Source of the DNA: W0P28-013 sp964570565
GTDB taxonomy: Bacteria; Bacteroidota; Bacteroidia; Bacteroidales; Paludibacteraceae
Length of the DNA: 64,000 bases
Direction: 5' to 3'
Assembly (NCBI GenBank): GCA_964570565.1
Contig: CAZMYT010000007.1
Span: 25,011-89,010 of the forward strand
Part shown: piece after piece, positions 8,908 through 17,306 of the stretch
How positions within the stretch are numbered: the first letter of the stretch is position 1
Layout: each line of letters opens with the position of its first letter
Program-made: the position numbers and the translations under genes
The notes under the pieces: generated by a model
What the model was told of the DNA's origin: nothing
Database searches by the model: none
What the model saw: only the letters and a program-made list of their open reading frames with translations

Positions 8908-10014
8908 TTACAAATTAGATTCTTTCATGCGTTCCGCATTTTCGGCAATAATCAGATGATTGATACAATCTTCGATATCGCCATCCATATAGGCTGAAAG
9001 ATTATAAACGGTATAGTTAATACGGTGATCGGTAATACGCCCTTGTGGATAATTATAGGTACGAATTTTGGCCGAACGGTCGCCAGTAGAAACCATGGTT
9101 TTGCGCTTAGACGCAATATCGTCCAAATATTTTTGATGTTCTCTATCATAAATAAATGTGCGTAAACGTGCCAAGGCACGCTCTTTATTTTTAGGTTGGT
9201 CACGCGTTTCGGTACATTCAATCAAAATTTCCTCAGGAACGCCCGTATTCGGATTTTTCCACATATAACGCAAACGAACGCCCGACTCCACTTTATTTAC
9301 ATTTTGTCCGCCAGCACCGCCCGAACGAAACGTATCCCATTTAATTTCGCCTTCGTTTATTTCCACATCAAACTCTTGTGCTTCTGGCAAAACCGCCACA
9401 GATGCTGCTGAGGTATGTACGCGACCTTGAGTTTCGGTAGCTGGCACACGTTGTACGCGGTGCACACCCGATTCATATTTTAAAATGCCGTAAACGCCTT
9501 CGCCCGTTACTGCAAATACAATTTCCTTGTAACCACCAGCAGTACCTTCATTAAAATTGGAAACGGCGACTTTCCAGCCTTTCGTTTCACAAAATTTGAT
9601 ATACATACGAAACAAATCGCCTGCAAAAATAGCGGCTTCGTCGCCTCCAGTACCACCACGAATTTCAACAATACAATTTTTAGCATCTTCGGGGTCAGCC
9701 GGAATCAAAAGCAATTTTATCTCCTCTTCCAATGGCTCAATTTTAGGTTCAATAGCGTCAATTTCTAGTTTGGCCATTTCACGCATTTCTGGATCATTTT
9801 CAGAATCCAAAATTTCTTTAGCTTCAGCTAAATTTTGCAATAAACGTTGATATTCATTCCGTTTGGTAATAATACGCTCCAATTCGCTATACTCTTTATT
9901 GAGTTTAACATAGCGTTTCATATCAGAAATAATGGATGGATCGGTAATGAGCGTAGAAACCTCTTCAAACCGAGCAGATAAACCCTCCAAACGGGAAATT
10001 AGCGTATTATTCAT
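8908..10014 (-). CDS. prfA: Peptide chain release factor 1
   Basis: Class-1 release factor that reads UAA and UAG in the ribosomal A site and triggers peptidyl-tRNA hydrolysis. The 368 residues fit the family. The codon-recognition tripeptide is PAT at 191-193 (in RVPATETQGRVHTSA), which identifies RF1 rather than RF2 (SPF). The catalytic GGQ is at 235-237 in SGGAGGQNVNK. A -7 box on the minus strand at 10040-10048 gives a short leader. The gene is 67 bases downstream of tex but has its own promoter. Confidence 0.97.
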   Translation of the reverse strand: MNNTLISRLEGLSARFEEVSTLITDPSIISDMKRYVKLNKEYSELERIITKRNEYQRLLQNLAEAKEILDSENDPEMREMAKLEIDAIEPKIEPLEEEIKLLLIPADPEDAKNCIVEIRGGTGGDEAAIFAGDLFRMYIKFCETKGWKVAVSNFNEGTAGGYKEIVFAVTGEGVYGILKYESGVHRVQRVPATETQGRVHTSAASVAVLPEAQEFDVEINEGEIKWDTFRSGGAGGQNVNKVESGVRLRYMWKNPNTGVPEEILIECTETRDQPKNKERALARLRTFIYDREHQKYLDDIASKRKTMVSTGDRSAKIRTYNYPQGRITDHRINYTVYNLSAYMDGDIEDCINHLIIAENAERMKESNL

Positions 10015-10039
10015 CGTTGTTTAAATATTTTTTGAGTGT

Positions 10040-10048
10040 GCAAAAGTA
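10040..10048 (-). promoter_or_regulatory. -7 promoter box of prfA
   Basis: The minus strand reads TACTTTTGC, a match to TAnnTTTGC, 26 bases before the ATG. Confidence 0.55.
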
Positions 10049-10081
10049 ATGATTTTTTGGCAATTGTCGAAGAGCAAAACG

Positions 10082-12211
10082 CTATTGTTTTATCCCTTTC
10101 ATGCTAAGCTGTATGCGCTTACGCTCTAAATCCACTTCAATTACTTTCACTTGCACATGCTGATGCAAGGCCATCACTTCCGTTGGGTCGCTCACAAAAC
10201 GGTCAGCCATATTGGAAATGTGTACCAATCCATTTTCATGTACACCAACATCTACAAACGCACCAAATTTAGTTACATTGGTAATAATGCCTGGCAAAAT
10301 TTGACCAACTTTTACATCGTTAATCGTTTTCACCGTGGGATCAAACGAGAATACTTGAATTTCAGTACGTGGATCACGTCCTGGCTTAGCCAATTCAAGT
10401 AAAACATCATTTAAAGTAGGCAACCCTACCGTATCGGTTACATAATTTTGAACCACAATCTGCTTGCGGAGATTTTCATCACGTAACAAATCGGCGACAG
10501 AGCATTTTAAATCGCGAGCCATGCGTTCCACAATCGGATAGCTTTCAGGGTGTACAGCACTATTATCCAAAGGATTATCCGAATTTTCAACACGCATAAA
10601 ACCAGCACTTTGCTCAAATGATTTAGCGCCCATTTTAGCCACATTCAGCAACGCTTTACGTGATTTAAAAGGACCATTTTGGGCACGAAACGCCACAATA
10701 TTTTCAGCCAATTGAGGACCGATACCAGACACGTAGGTCAACAAATATTTACTCGCTGTATTCACATTTACACCAACTTTATTCACGGCATTTTCAACGG
10801 TTTGGTCAAGTGCTTTTTTGAGTGCCGACTGGTCCACATCATATTGATATTGTCCTACGCCTATTGATTTTGGATCTAACTTAACCAATTCGGCCAACGG
10901 ATCCATCAAACGACGACCGAGAGAAACAGCACCACGCACTGTCACATCATATTCAGGAAATTCTTCACGCGCAATTTTGGAGGCGGAATAAATACTCGCC
11001 CCATTTTCGCTAACTACAAACACCTGAACTTGTCGATCAAAATGAATAGATTGAATAAATTGCTCCGTTTCTCTACCAGCGGTACCATTGCCAATAGCAA
11101 TCGCCTCAATGGCATATTGTTCCACTAAATGCGCTATTTTTTTCATCGCCAAGGCCGTTTCATTTTTCGGCGGATGCGGATAAATGGTTTCATTGTACAA
11201 TAAATTACCTTGAGCATCCAAACAAACCACTTTACACCCTGTACGAAAACCCGGATCTAAACTCAGCACACGTTTTTGACCTAATGGTGATGACAAGAGT
11301 AATTGTTTTAAATTTTCCACAAATATAGCAATCGCCTCGCCATCGGCCTTGGCTTTACTTTCTGCAGCAAATTCTGTTTCTATAGCGGGTTTAAGTAAAC
11401 GCTTGTAACTATCAGCAACTGCCAATTTAACCTGTTCAGAAGAAGCGTTATTGGCCGTCACAAAGAGTTTATTCAAACGTTCGACACACAGTTCTTCGGG
11501 TGCTGCAATCTCGACTTTAAGAAAGCCTTCAGCTTCGCCACGACGCATGGCTAACAAACGATGTGAAGAGATACGACGCAACGATTCTTCGGCATTAAAA
11601 TAATCGCGAAATTTATCGCCTTCAGCCTCTTTACCTTTCACCAAACGACTATAAATAATTGCTTCGCGTGAAAAAATGGCTCTAATCGTATTACGAGCAT
11701 AGCCATTTTCATTAATCCATTCAGCCATAATATCGCGTGCACCAGCCAAAGCATCTTTCACAGAAGTAACAGCATCACTCAAAAAACGCTCCGCTTGTAA
11801 TTCAATATCGCCATATCGTTGGGTCATCAAAAGTTTGGCTAATGGCTCCAAGCCTTTTTCGCATGCCATTTGTCCGCGCGTACGACGTTTGGGTTTGTAC
11901 GGTAAGTACAAATCCTCCAAAACGGTTGATTCCCAAGTTTGCTCTATCTGTTGTTTTAGTTCGGGCGTTAATTTTCCTTGTTCTTCAATGGTATTTAAAA
12001 TAGTTTCTTTACGTTTAGCTAATTCGGTTAATTTTGAGTGCAAATCGGCTATTGCTCCAATCTGAACTTCATCTAAACCACTAGTTAGCTCTTTACGATA
12101 ACGACTTATAAAAGGAATGGTCGACCCCTCACTCAAAAGTTTGACCGTATTTTGAACCTGACGTTCAGAAATTTGGAGTTGTTTGGCGATTAATGAAATA
12201 AAAATATCCAT
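10082..12211 (-). CDS. tex: Tex-family RNA-binding protein
   Basis: A 709-residue Tex/YhgF protein, a conserved cytoplasmic nucleic-acid-binding factor linked in other bacteria to transcription and stress. Domains in order are an N-terminal helical Tex domain with a helix-turn-helix (starting ISLIAKQLQISERQVQ), a YqgF/RNase H-like fold at about 312-440 (LSLDPGFRTGCKVV), helix-hairpin-helix repeats at about 490-560 (YVSGIGPQLAENIVAF), and an S1 RNA-binding domain at the C-terminus from about 635 (GIITNVTKFGAFVDVGVHE). All family parts are present at normal length. A -7 promoter box precedes the gene. Confidence 0.95.
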   Translation of the reverse strand: MDIFISLIAKQLQISERQVQNTVKLLSEGSTIPFISRYRKELTSGLDEVQIGAIADLHSKLTELAKRKETILNTIEEQGKLTPELKQQIEQTWESTVLEDLYLPYKPKRRTRGQMACEKGLEPLAKLLMTQRYGDIELQAERFLSDAVTSVKDALAGARDIMAEWINENGYARNTIRAIFSREAIIYSRLVKGKEAEGDKFRDYFNAEESLRRISSHRLLAMRRGEAEGFLKVEIAAPEELCVERLNKLFVTANNASSEQVKLAVADSYKRLLKPAIETEFAAESKAKADGEAIAIFVENLKQLLLSSPLGQKRVLSLDPGFRTGCKVVCLDAQGNLLYNETIYPHPPKNETALAMKKIAHLVEQYAIEAIAIGNGTAGRETEQFIQSIHFDRQVQVFVVSENGASIYSASKIAREEFPEYDVTVRGAVSLGRRLMDPLAELVKLDPKSIGVGQYQYDVDQSALKKALDQTVENAVNKVGVNVNTASKYLLTYVSGIGPQLAENIVAFRAQNGPFKSRKALLNVAKMGAKSFEQSAGFMRVENSDNPLDNSAVHPESYPIVERMARDLKCSVADLLRDENLRKQIVVQNYVTDTVGLPTLNDVLLELAKPGRDPRTEIQVFSFDPTVKTINDVKVGQILPGIITNVTKFGAFVDVGVHENGLVHISNMADRFVSDPTEVMALHQHVQVKVIEVDLERKRIQLSMKGIKQ

Positions 12212-12239
12212 CTAAACTATTGTTTTTTGTATAATAAGT

Positions 12240-12248
12240 GCAAAGATA
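12240..12248 (-). promoter_or_regulatory. -7 promoter box of tex
   Basis: The minus strand reads TATCTTTGC, a full consensus match, placing the transcript start about 20 bases before the tex ATG. Confidence 0.6.
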
Positions 12249-12386
12249 CAAAGATTTTTGAGGCAAAAATAGTCCACACGCAATTCGTTAAAACCCATTA
12301 ATAAAGAAAAAAGTTATAGTTCATAAAAATAAATCATCATTTTACGACATTTTTTCAAAAATATAGTGATAAAATCATTTTTTTAG

Positions 12387-12395
12387 TATCTTTGC
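12387..12395 (+). promoter_or_regulatory. -7 promoter box of glnN
   Basis: TATCTTTGC is a full match to the Bacteroidota box. The start of glnN is about 135 bases downstream, so the message would have an unusually long leader. Confidence 0.6.
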
Positions 12396-12530
12396 AACAT
12401 CAATTTTCATTTTTTCAGAGATAAAAACAAAAAATACCCCTCAAAAAGAGGGCTATTTTTAAAAATGAAGCAAAAATCAGCATCCTATTATAACTAGTAT
12501 TAGATTTAGTCATTTAATCACTTCAACATT

Positions 12531-14720
12531 ATGAGCAAATTACGTTTCAAAGCGCTTGAAGATGCTTGTTCTCACAAACCTGTAGCAGTAGCTACACCCA
12601 CAGAACGCCCATCTGTATTTTTTGGAAAAATGGTTTTCACACGTGAAAAGATGAAAGAATATATCGCCGATACTATTCTAGACCAACTTTTTGACGTGAT
12701 TGACAACGGAAAACCATTAAGTCGTGACATTGCCAATTCCGTGGCAATGGGTATGAAAAAATGGGCTTCGGAACTCGGAGCGACTCATTACACACACTGG
12801 TTTCAGCCTCTAACAGGTGGTACAGCCGAAAAACACGATGGTTTTATCGACAAAACACCAGAAGGAAAAGTGTTAGAAGAATTTTCGGGTAAATTACTCT
12901 ACCAACAAGAACCTGATGCGTCTAGTTTCCCTAATGGTGGTATTCGCAACACCTTCGAGGCACGTGGCTATTCCGCTTGGGATCCATCATCACCTGCATT
13001 TATTGTTGGAGACACACTTTGTATTCCTACTATTTTCGTAGCTTATACGGGTGAAGCACTAGATTATAAAACACCACTTATAAAATCGGTATCGGCTCTC
13101 GACAAAGCGGCCGTTGATGTTTGTCGCTATTTCGACAAAAACGTGTCCAAAGTGACGTCGTTTCTAGGCTGGGAACAAGAATACTTTTTAGTAGATGAAG
13201 CCTTGTGGGCTGCTCGTCCTGACCTTATGTTAACAGGTCGTACATTAATGGGACATGATAGTGCCAAAAACCAACAGCTCGAAGACCATTATTTTGGTTC
13301 TATTCCAGAACGTGTATTACATTTTATGACTGACCTCGAAATTGAATCATTAAAACTTGGCATTCCTGTTAAAACACGTCATAATGAAGTGGCACCAAAT
13401 CAATTTGAGCTAGCTCCAGTGTATGAAGAAGTAAACTTAGCCAACGACCACAATTTATTGCTAATGTCCGTAATGGAACGCGTGGCTCGTCATCACCACT
13501 TCCGTGTATTATTGCACGAGAAACCATTCTCTGGTGTTAATGGCTCTGGTAAGCACTGCAACTGGTCGATGGGTACCAATACAGGCGTCAATTTATTAGC
13601 ACCAGGGAAAAATGCCGCTTCTAATTTACAATTTATCACCTTTTTGGTAAATGTGCTTATGGCCGTTCACAAACACAACGGACTACTTAAAGCATCTATC
13701 AGCTCAGCTACAAATGCACACCGTTTGGGCGCAAACGAAGCTCCACCTGCTATTATTTCAGTGTTCTTAGGTACCCAAATCACCGATGTATTAGATAAAC
13801 TCGAAAAAGCATCAGCCGACAAAGGTATTGTCATCAATGCTAAAAAAGAGATGAAACTCGGTGTGGCCAACATTCCAGAAATATTACTCGATAATACCGA
13901 CCGTAACCGTACATCGCCATTTGCTTTTACAGGCAATCGTTTTGAATTCAGAGCCGTTGGTTCATCAGCCAACTGCGGAGGTGCCATGTTAGCCATCAAT
14001 GCCGCTGTAGCAGAACAACTTATTTGTTTCAAAAAAGATGTAGATACACTCATAGAAAAAGGAGAACCTAAAGAACGCGCTCTATTCGCAGTTATAAAAC
14101 GCTACATTTCGGCTTGTAAAGCCATTCGATTTGACGGCAACGGCTACAGCGATGAATGGAAAAAAGAGGCTGAAAAACGTGGATTAGATTGCGAAACAAG
14201 CGTTCCACTTATTTTTGAGCACTATATCAGTCCAGACACTATAAAGATGTTCAAAACCACAAACGTGCTTTCAGAATCAGAATTACATTCACGTTGCGAA
14301 GTAAAATGGGAAACTTACACTAAAAAAATTCAAATTGAATCGCGCGTTTTGGGCGATTTAGTGATGAATCACATTGTACCCGTTTCTAGTCGTTATCAAT
14401 CTATTTTACTAGACAATGTAGTGCGGATGAAAGAGGCATTCGATGCTAAAGAAGCAAAAGAATTAGCAGCTCAAGACACACTTATCATTCGTCGTATTGC
14501 AGGACACGTAACGGCCATTGTATCTAAGGTTGACGAGATGTTAGCTGCGCGAAAAATAGCCAATCGTCTGGTAGGCGAACGCGCTAAAGCCATCGCTTAT
14601 CACGACACAATAGTACCTTTAATGGAAGAAATTCGCAAACACGTCGACGAATTGGAAATGATTGTGGATGATGAAATGTGGACATTACCTAAATATCGCG
14701 AATTATTATTCATTCGATAA
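12531..14720 (+). CDS. glnN: Type III glutamine synthetase
   Basis: Assimilates ammonia by forming glutamine from glutamate and ATP. At 729 residues it is the long hexameric/dodecameric GSIII form typical of Bacteroides and cyanobacteria, not the 450-residue GSI. Recognisable GSIII landmarks are GWEQEYFLVDEALW near residue 215, RHNEVAPNQFELAPVYEE near 285, the glutamate/ATP-site HEKPFSGVNGSGKHCNW near 328-345, and NRTSPFAFTGNRFEFRAVGSSAN near 460. The C-terminal helical region is also GSIII-specific. It stands alone between a divergent tex and a convergent ispE and has a long leader that may carry nitrogen control. Confidence 0.96.
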   Translation: MSKLRFKALEDACSHKPVAVATPTERPSVFFGKMVFTREKMKEYIADTILDQLFDVIDNGKPLSRDIANSVAMGMKKWASELGATHYTHWFQPLTGGTAEKHDGFIDKTPEGKVLEEFSGKLLYQQEPDASSFPNGGIRNTFEARGYSAWDPSSPAFIVGDTLCIPTIFVAYTGEALDYKTPLIKSVSALDKAAVDVCRYFDKNVSKVTSFLGWEQEYFLVDEALWAARPDLMLTGRTLMGHDSAKNQQLEDHYFGSIPERVLHFMTDLEIESLKLGIPVKTRHNEVAPNQFELAPVYEEVNLANDHNLLLMSVMERVARHHHFRVLLHEKPFSGVNGSGKHCNWSMGTNTGVNLLAPGKNAASNLQFITFLVNVLMAVHKHNGLLKASISSATNAHRLGANEAPPAIISVFLGTQITDVLDKLEKASADKGIVINAKKEMKLGVANIPEILLDNTDRNRTSPFAFTGNRFEFRAVGSSANCGGAMLAINAAVAEQLICFKKDVDTLIEKGEPKERALFAVIKRYISACKAIRFDGNGYSDEWKKEAEKRGLDCETSVPLIFEHYISPDTIKMFKTTNVLSESELHSRCEVKWETYTKKIQIESRVLGDLVMNHIVPVSSRYQSILLDNVVRMKEAFDAKEAKELAAQDTLIIRRIAGHVTAIVSKVDEMLAARKIANRLVGERAKAIAYHDTIVPLMEEIRKHVDELEMIVDDEMWTLPKYRELLFIR

Positions 14721-14763
14721 GTTATATAGTAACTTATATTTTACAACAATTTCTCAGTAAACC

Positions 14764-14796
14764 AAACGGGCAATCGAATGATCGATTGCCCGTTTT
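14764..14796. terminator. Bidirectional terminator between glnN and ispE
   Basis: A perfect 11-bp stem (14767-14777 with 14782-14792) and a 4-nt loop is flanked by A's and T's, between two convergent genes. Confidence 0.9.
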
Positions 14797-14819
14797 ATTA
14801 GTTCAAAGAAACTGACTCC

Positions 14820-15620
14820 TTATAAATCCAACGTAAAAACACGACTATCTGCGAAATTAAGTTCTGGCTTAGTTTTGAAAATACCGTACAAGGTAGAACC
14901 CGAACCCGACATGGCTGCGTAAACTGCGCCTGTGTCATATAAGTATTGTTTGATAACCGCCAATTCTGGATGAATTTCAAAAACACTGATTTCAAAATCG
15001 TTAAATAAATATTCACGCCATTTTTCAAGTGGCATCGCCATCACTTCCATAAGTGGCACGTTCCATCGTTGACATGCGACATGCGCATAAGCTTCAGCCG
15101 TAGACACATGCACGTCAGGTTTTACCAATACTAAATAATAGCCCTTCAACGACACCTCAAGCGACCTAAATTCATTGCCAATACCAGCTGCAAATATGGG
15201 TTTGTTACGAATAAAAAAAGGACAATCGGCCCCTAATTTAGACGCATAGTGTTCCAACTGCTCCACAGACAAATTCAAGAGAAAATGTTCATTTACCATT
15301 TTCAACATAAAAGCTGCATCAGCTGAACCGCCACCAAGACCGGCGCCCATGGGAATATTTTTGAGCAAAGCTATTTCAAGTTCTGGTAACTGAAAATCAC
15401 GCTGCAATAAACGAAACGCACGCACCACCAAATTCTGTTCTATATCTCCAGACACAGGCAAACCTGCTATATTTAAAGACGTTTTAACAGCTGGCACAAA
15501 TTCCAACGCATCACACAAATTGATGGGATAAAATACCGTTTCAAGATTGTGATAACCATCTGGGCGACGGCTTACCACATTAAGTCCTAAGTTGATTTTG
15601 GCATTCGGGAATGTAATCAT
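14820..15620 (-). CDS. ispE: 4-diphosphocytidyl-2-C-methyl-D-erythritol kinase
   Basis: A GHMP kinase that phosphorylates the CDP-methylerythritol intermediate of the MEP isoprenoid pathway. The 266 residues begin with FPNAKINLGLNV, followed by the ATP-binding loop PMGAGLGGGSADAAF near residue 88-102. The C-terminal GHMP motif is AMSGSGSTLYG near 240. ispF, the next-but-one enzyme, is also in this window (52371-52853), so the organism makes isoprenoids by the MEP route. The gene is monocistronic with a -7 box at 15643-15650. Confidence 0.95.
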   Translation of the reverse strand: MITFPNAKINLGLNVVSRRPDGYHNLETVFYPINLCDALEFVPAVKTSLNIAGLPVSGDIEQNLVVRAFRLLQRDFQLPELEIALLKNIPMGAGLGGGSADAAFMLKMVNEHFLLNLSVEQLEHYASKLGADCPFFIRNKPIFAAGIGNEFRSLEVSLKGYYLVLVKPDVHVSTAEAYAHVACQRWNVPLMEVMAMPLEKWREYLFNDFEISVFEIHPELAVIKQYLYDTGAVYAAMSGSGSTLYGIFKTKPELNFADSRVFTLDL

Positions 15621-15642
15621 AAATAAGCTAATTTATTGATGA

Positions 15643-15650
15643 CAAAGATA
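15643..15650 (-). promoter_or_regulatory. -7 promoter box of ispE
   Basis: The minus strand reads TATCTTTG, 22 bases before the ATG. Confidence 0.5.
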
Positions 15651-15744
15651 ATCATTTTTTGAGATAGCCACATTGTTGAAAACTTGTTGAAATCTCAACT
15701 TATAAGTCATAATACGAATAGGCAAAAGGATGGCTTTTTTGTAG

Positions 15745-15752
15745 TACTTTTG
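15745..15752 (+). promoter_or_regulatory. -7 promoter box of dnaB
   Basis: TACTTTTG matches TAnnTTTG and is 20 bases before the ATG at 15773. Confidence 0.5.
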
Positions 15753-15772
15753 GGGTTCTAAATTCGAATTTC

Positions 15773-17281
15773 ATGGAACCTGCAAAAAGTAAATCGACCA
15801 ACAAAAAACAGACTAAAATAGTAGTGGATTACGGTAAAGTACCACCACAAGCTACCGAAATTGAAGAGTCTGTTTTAGGCGCCTTAATGATTGACAACAC
15901 AGCTATCGATAAAGTGGTAGATATTTTATCAGCCGATTCTTTTTACAAAGAAACGCACCAAAAAATCTACAAATCGATTACTGAATTATATGGTAACCGT
16001 AGTCCTATTGATATGCACACGGTGACTGAACAATTACGTAAGAATGGGGATTTGGAAGAAGTTGGTGGTCCTTACGCCATTGCCATGCTCACTGCCAAAG
16101 TCGCATCAGCCGCTCACATTTTATTTCACGCGCAAATTATTGCACAAAAATTTATGGCTCGTGAACTCATTGGCATTTCTACCGATGTGCAAACAAAAGC
16201 ATTCGAAGAGAGTACGGATGTGGACGATTTAATGCAGGAAGCCGAAGGCCGTATTTTCGAATTATCGCAAAAACGTCAGAAAAAAGGCGTGACTCAAATC
16301 GACCCTGTGATTGATGAAGCGTTAGCCCGACTCAATAAAGCAGCAGCACAAACCGACGGTCTTAGTGGCGTTTGTAGCGGATTTCATGCATTAGATAAAG
16401 TCACTTCTGGTTGGCAGAAATCGGATTTAGTGATTATTGCAGCTCGTCCTGCGATGGGTAAAACCGCTTTTGTGCTATCGATGGCAAAAAATATGGCGGT
16501 CGATTATAATATTCCTGTAGCTGTATTCTCGTTGGAAATGTCGAACGTTCAGTTGGTAAACCGTCTCATTGTGAATGTCTGCGAAATCCCAGGTGAAAAA
16601 ATTAAAAGTGGACAATTAGAACCGCACGAATGGGCACAACTCGATGTGAAAATTAAAAAGCTAGAAGGTGCTCCCATTTATATTGACGACACACCCAGTT
16701 TATCTATTTTGGAATTTCAAACGAAAGCACGCCGTTTGAAAGAAGAAAATGATATCCAAATTATCATTATTGACTACTTACAATTAATGAACGCTTCGGG
16801 CATGAAATTCCAAAGTCGCGAGCAAGAGGTAAGTACTATTTCACGTTCATTGAAAGGACTAGCCAAAGAGTTAGATATTCCGATTATCGCCCTATCACAG
16901 TTAAATCGTAATGTGGAAAACCGTGGACAAGGTTCGGAAGGCAAAAAACCACAATTATCGGATTTACGTGAATCTGGTGCTATCGAACAGGATGCCGATA
17001 TGGTTTGTTTCATTCACCGTCCCGACTATTATAAAATTTACGAAGACCCAAATACTCAAAAAGATTTGCGCGGTATTGCGCAAATTATCATTGCTAAACA
17101 CCGTAACGGTGCTACTGCCGATATTGATTTGGTATTCAAGCACGAATATGCACGCTTTATGAACGAAGAAGACACGGTGGATCCGTTTGCCACTTTGGGT
17201 TCAAAATTGAACAATGCTCCACTGCCTTCGTACAGTAGCTATAATTTACCACCTCACAACAACGAGGACACTCCATTTTAA
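15773..17281 (+). CDS. dnaB: Replicative DNA helicase
   Basis: The hexameric 5'-3' helicase of the replication fork. The 502 residues have the N-terminal primase-interacting domain (from about 26, PPQATEIEESVLGALM) and a RecA-like motor. Walker A is RPAMGKTAF with K230, Walker B is IIIIDYLQLM near 330, and the conserved ending includes GAIEQDADMV and AKHRNGAT. There is no intein or insertion. The OPT transporter gene starts 25 bases downstream in the same direction and probably shares the transcript, a pairing with no obvious functional logic. Confidence 0.97.
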   Translation: MEPAKSKSTNKKQTKIVVDYGKVPPQATEIEESVLGALMIDNTAIDKVVDILSADSFYKETHQKIYKSITELYGNRSPIDMHTVTEQLRKNGDLEEVGGPYAIAMLTAKVASAAHILFHAQIIAQKFMARELIGISTDVQTKAFEESTDVDDLMQEAEGRIFELSQKRQKKGVTQIDPVIDEALARLNKAAAQTDGLSGVCSGFHALDKVTSGWQKSDLVIIAARPAMGKTAFVLSMAKNMAVDYNIPVAVFSLEMSNVQLVNRLIVNVCEIPGEKIKSGQLEPHEWAQLDVKIKKLEGAPIYIDDTPSLSILEFQTKARRLKEENDIQIIIIDYLQLMNASGMKFQSREQEVSTISRSLKGLAKELDIPIIALSQLNRNVENRGQGSEGKKPQLSDLRESGAIEQDADMVCFIHRPDYYKIYEDPNTQKDLRGIAQIIIAKHRNGATADIDLVFKHEYARFMNEEDTVDPFATLGSKLNNAPLPSYSSYNLPPHNNEDTPF

Positions 17282-17306
17282 TACACATTTAAAATCTGAA
17301 TAACTT

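Larger units (their letters stand above)
12212..12530. other. Divergent tex-glnN intergenic region
   Basis: This 319-base AT-rich gap holds the tex promoter box (12240-12248) and the glnN box (12387-12395). It also has a small hairpin (CCCTC at 12438-12442, GAGGG at 12448-12452) and a possible 10-codon open frame at 12465-12497. I see no RNA gene or other coding sequence. Confidence 0.6.
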
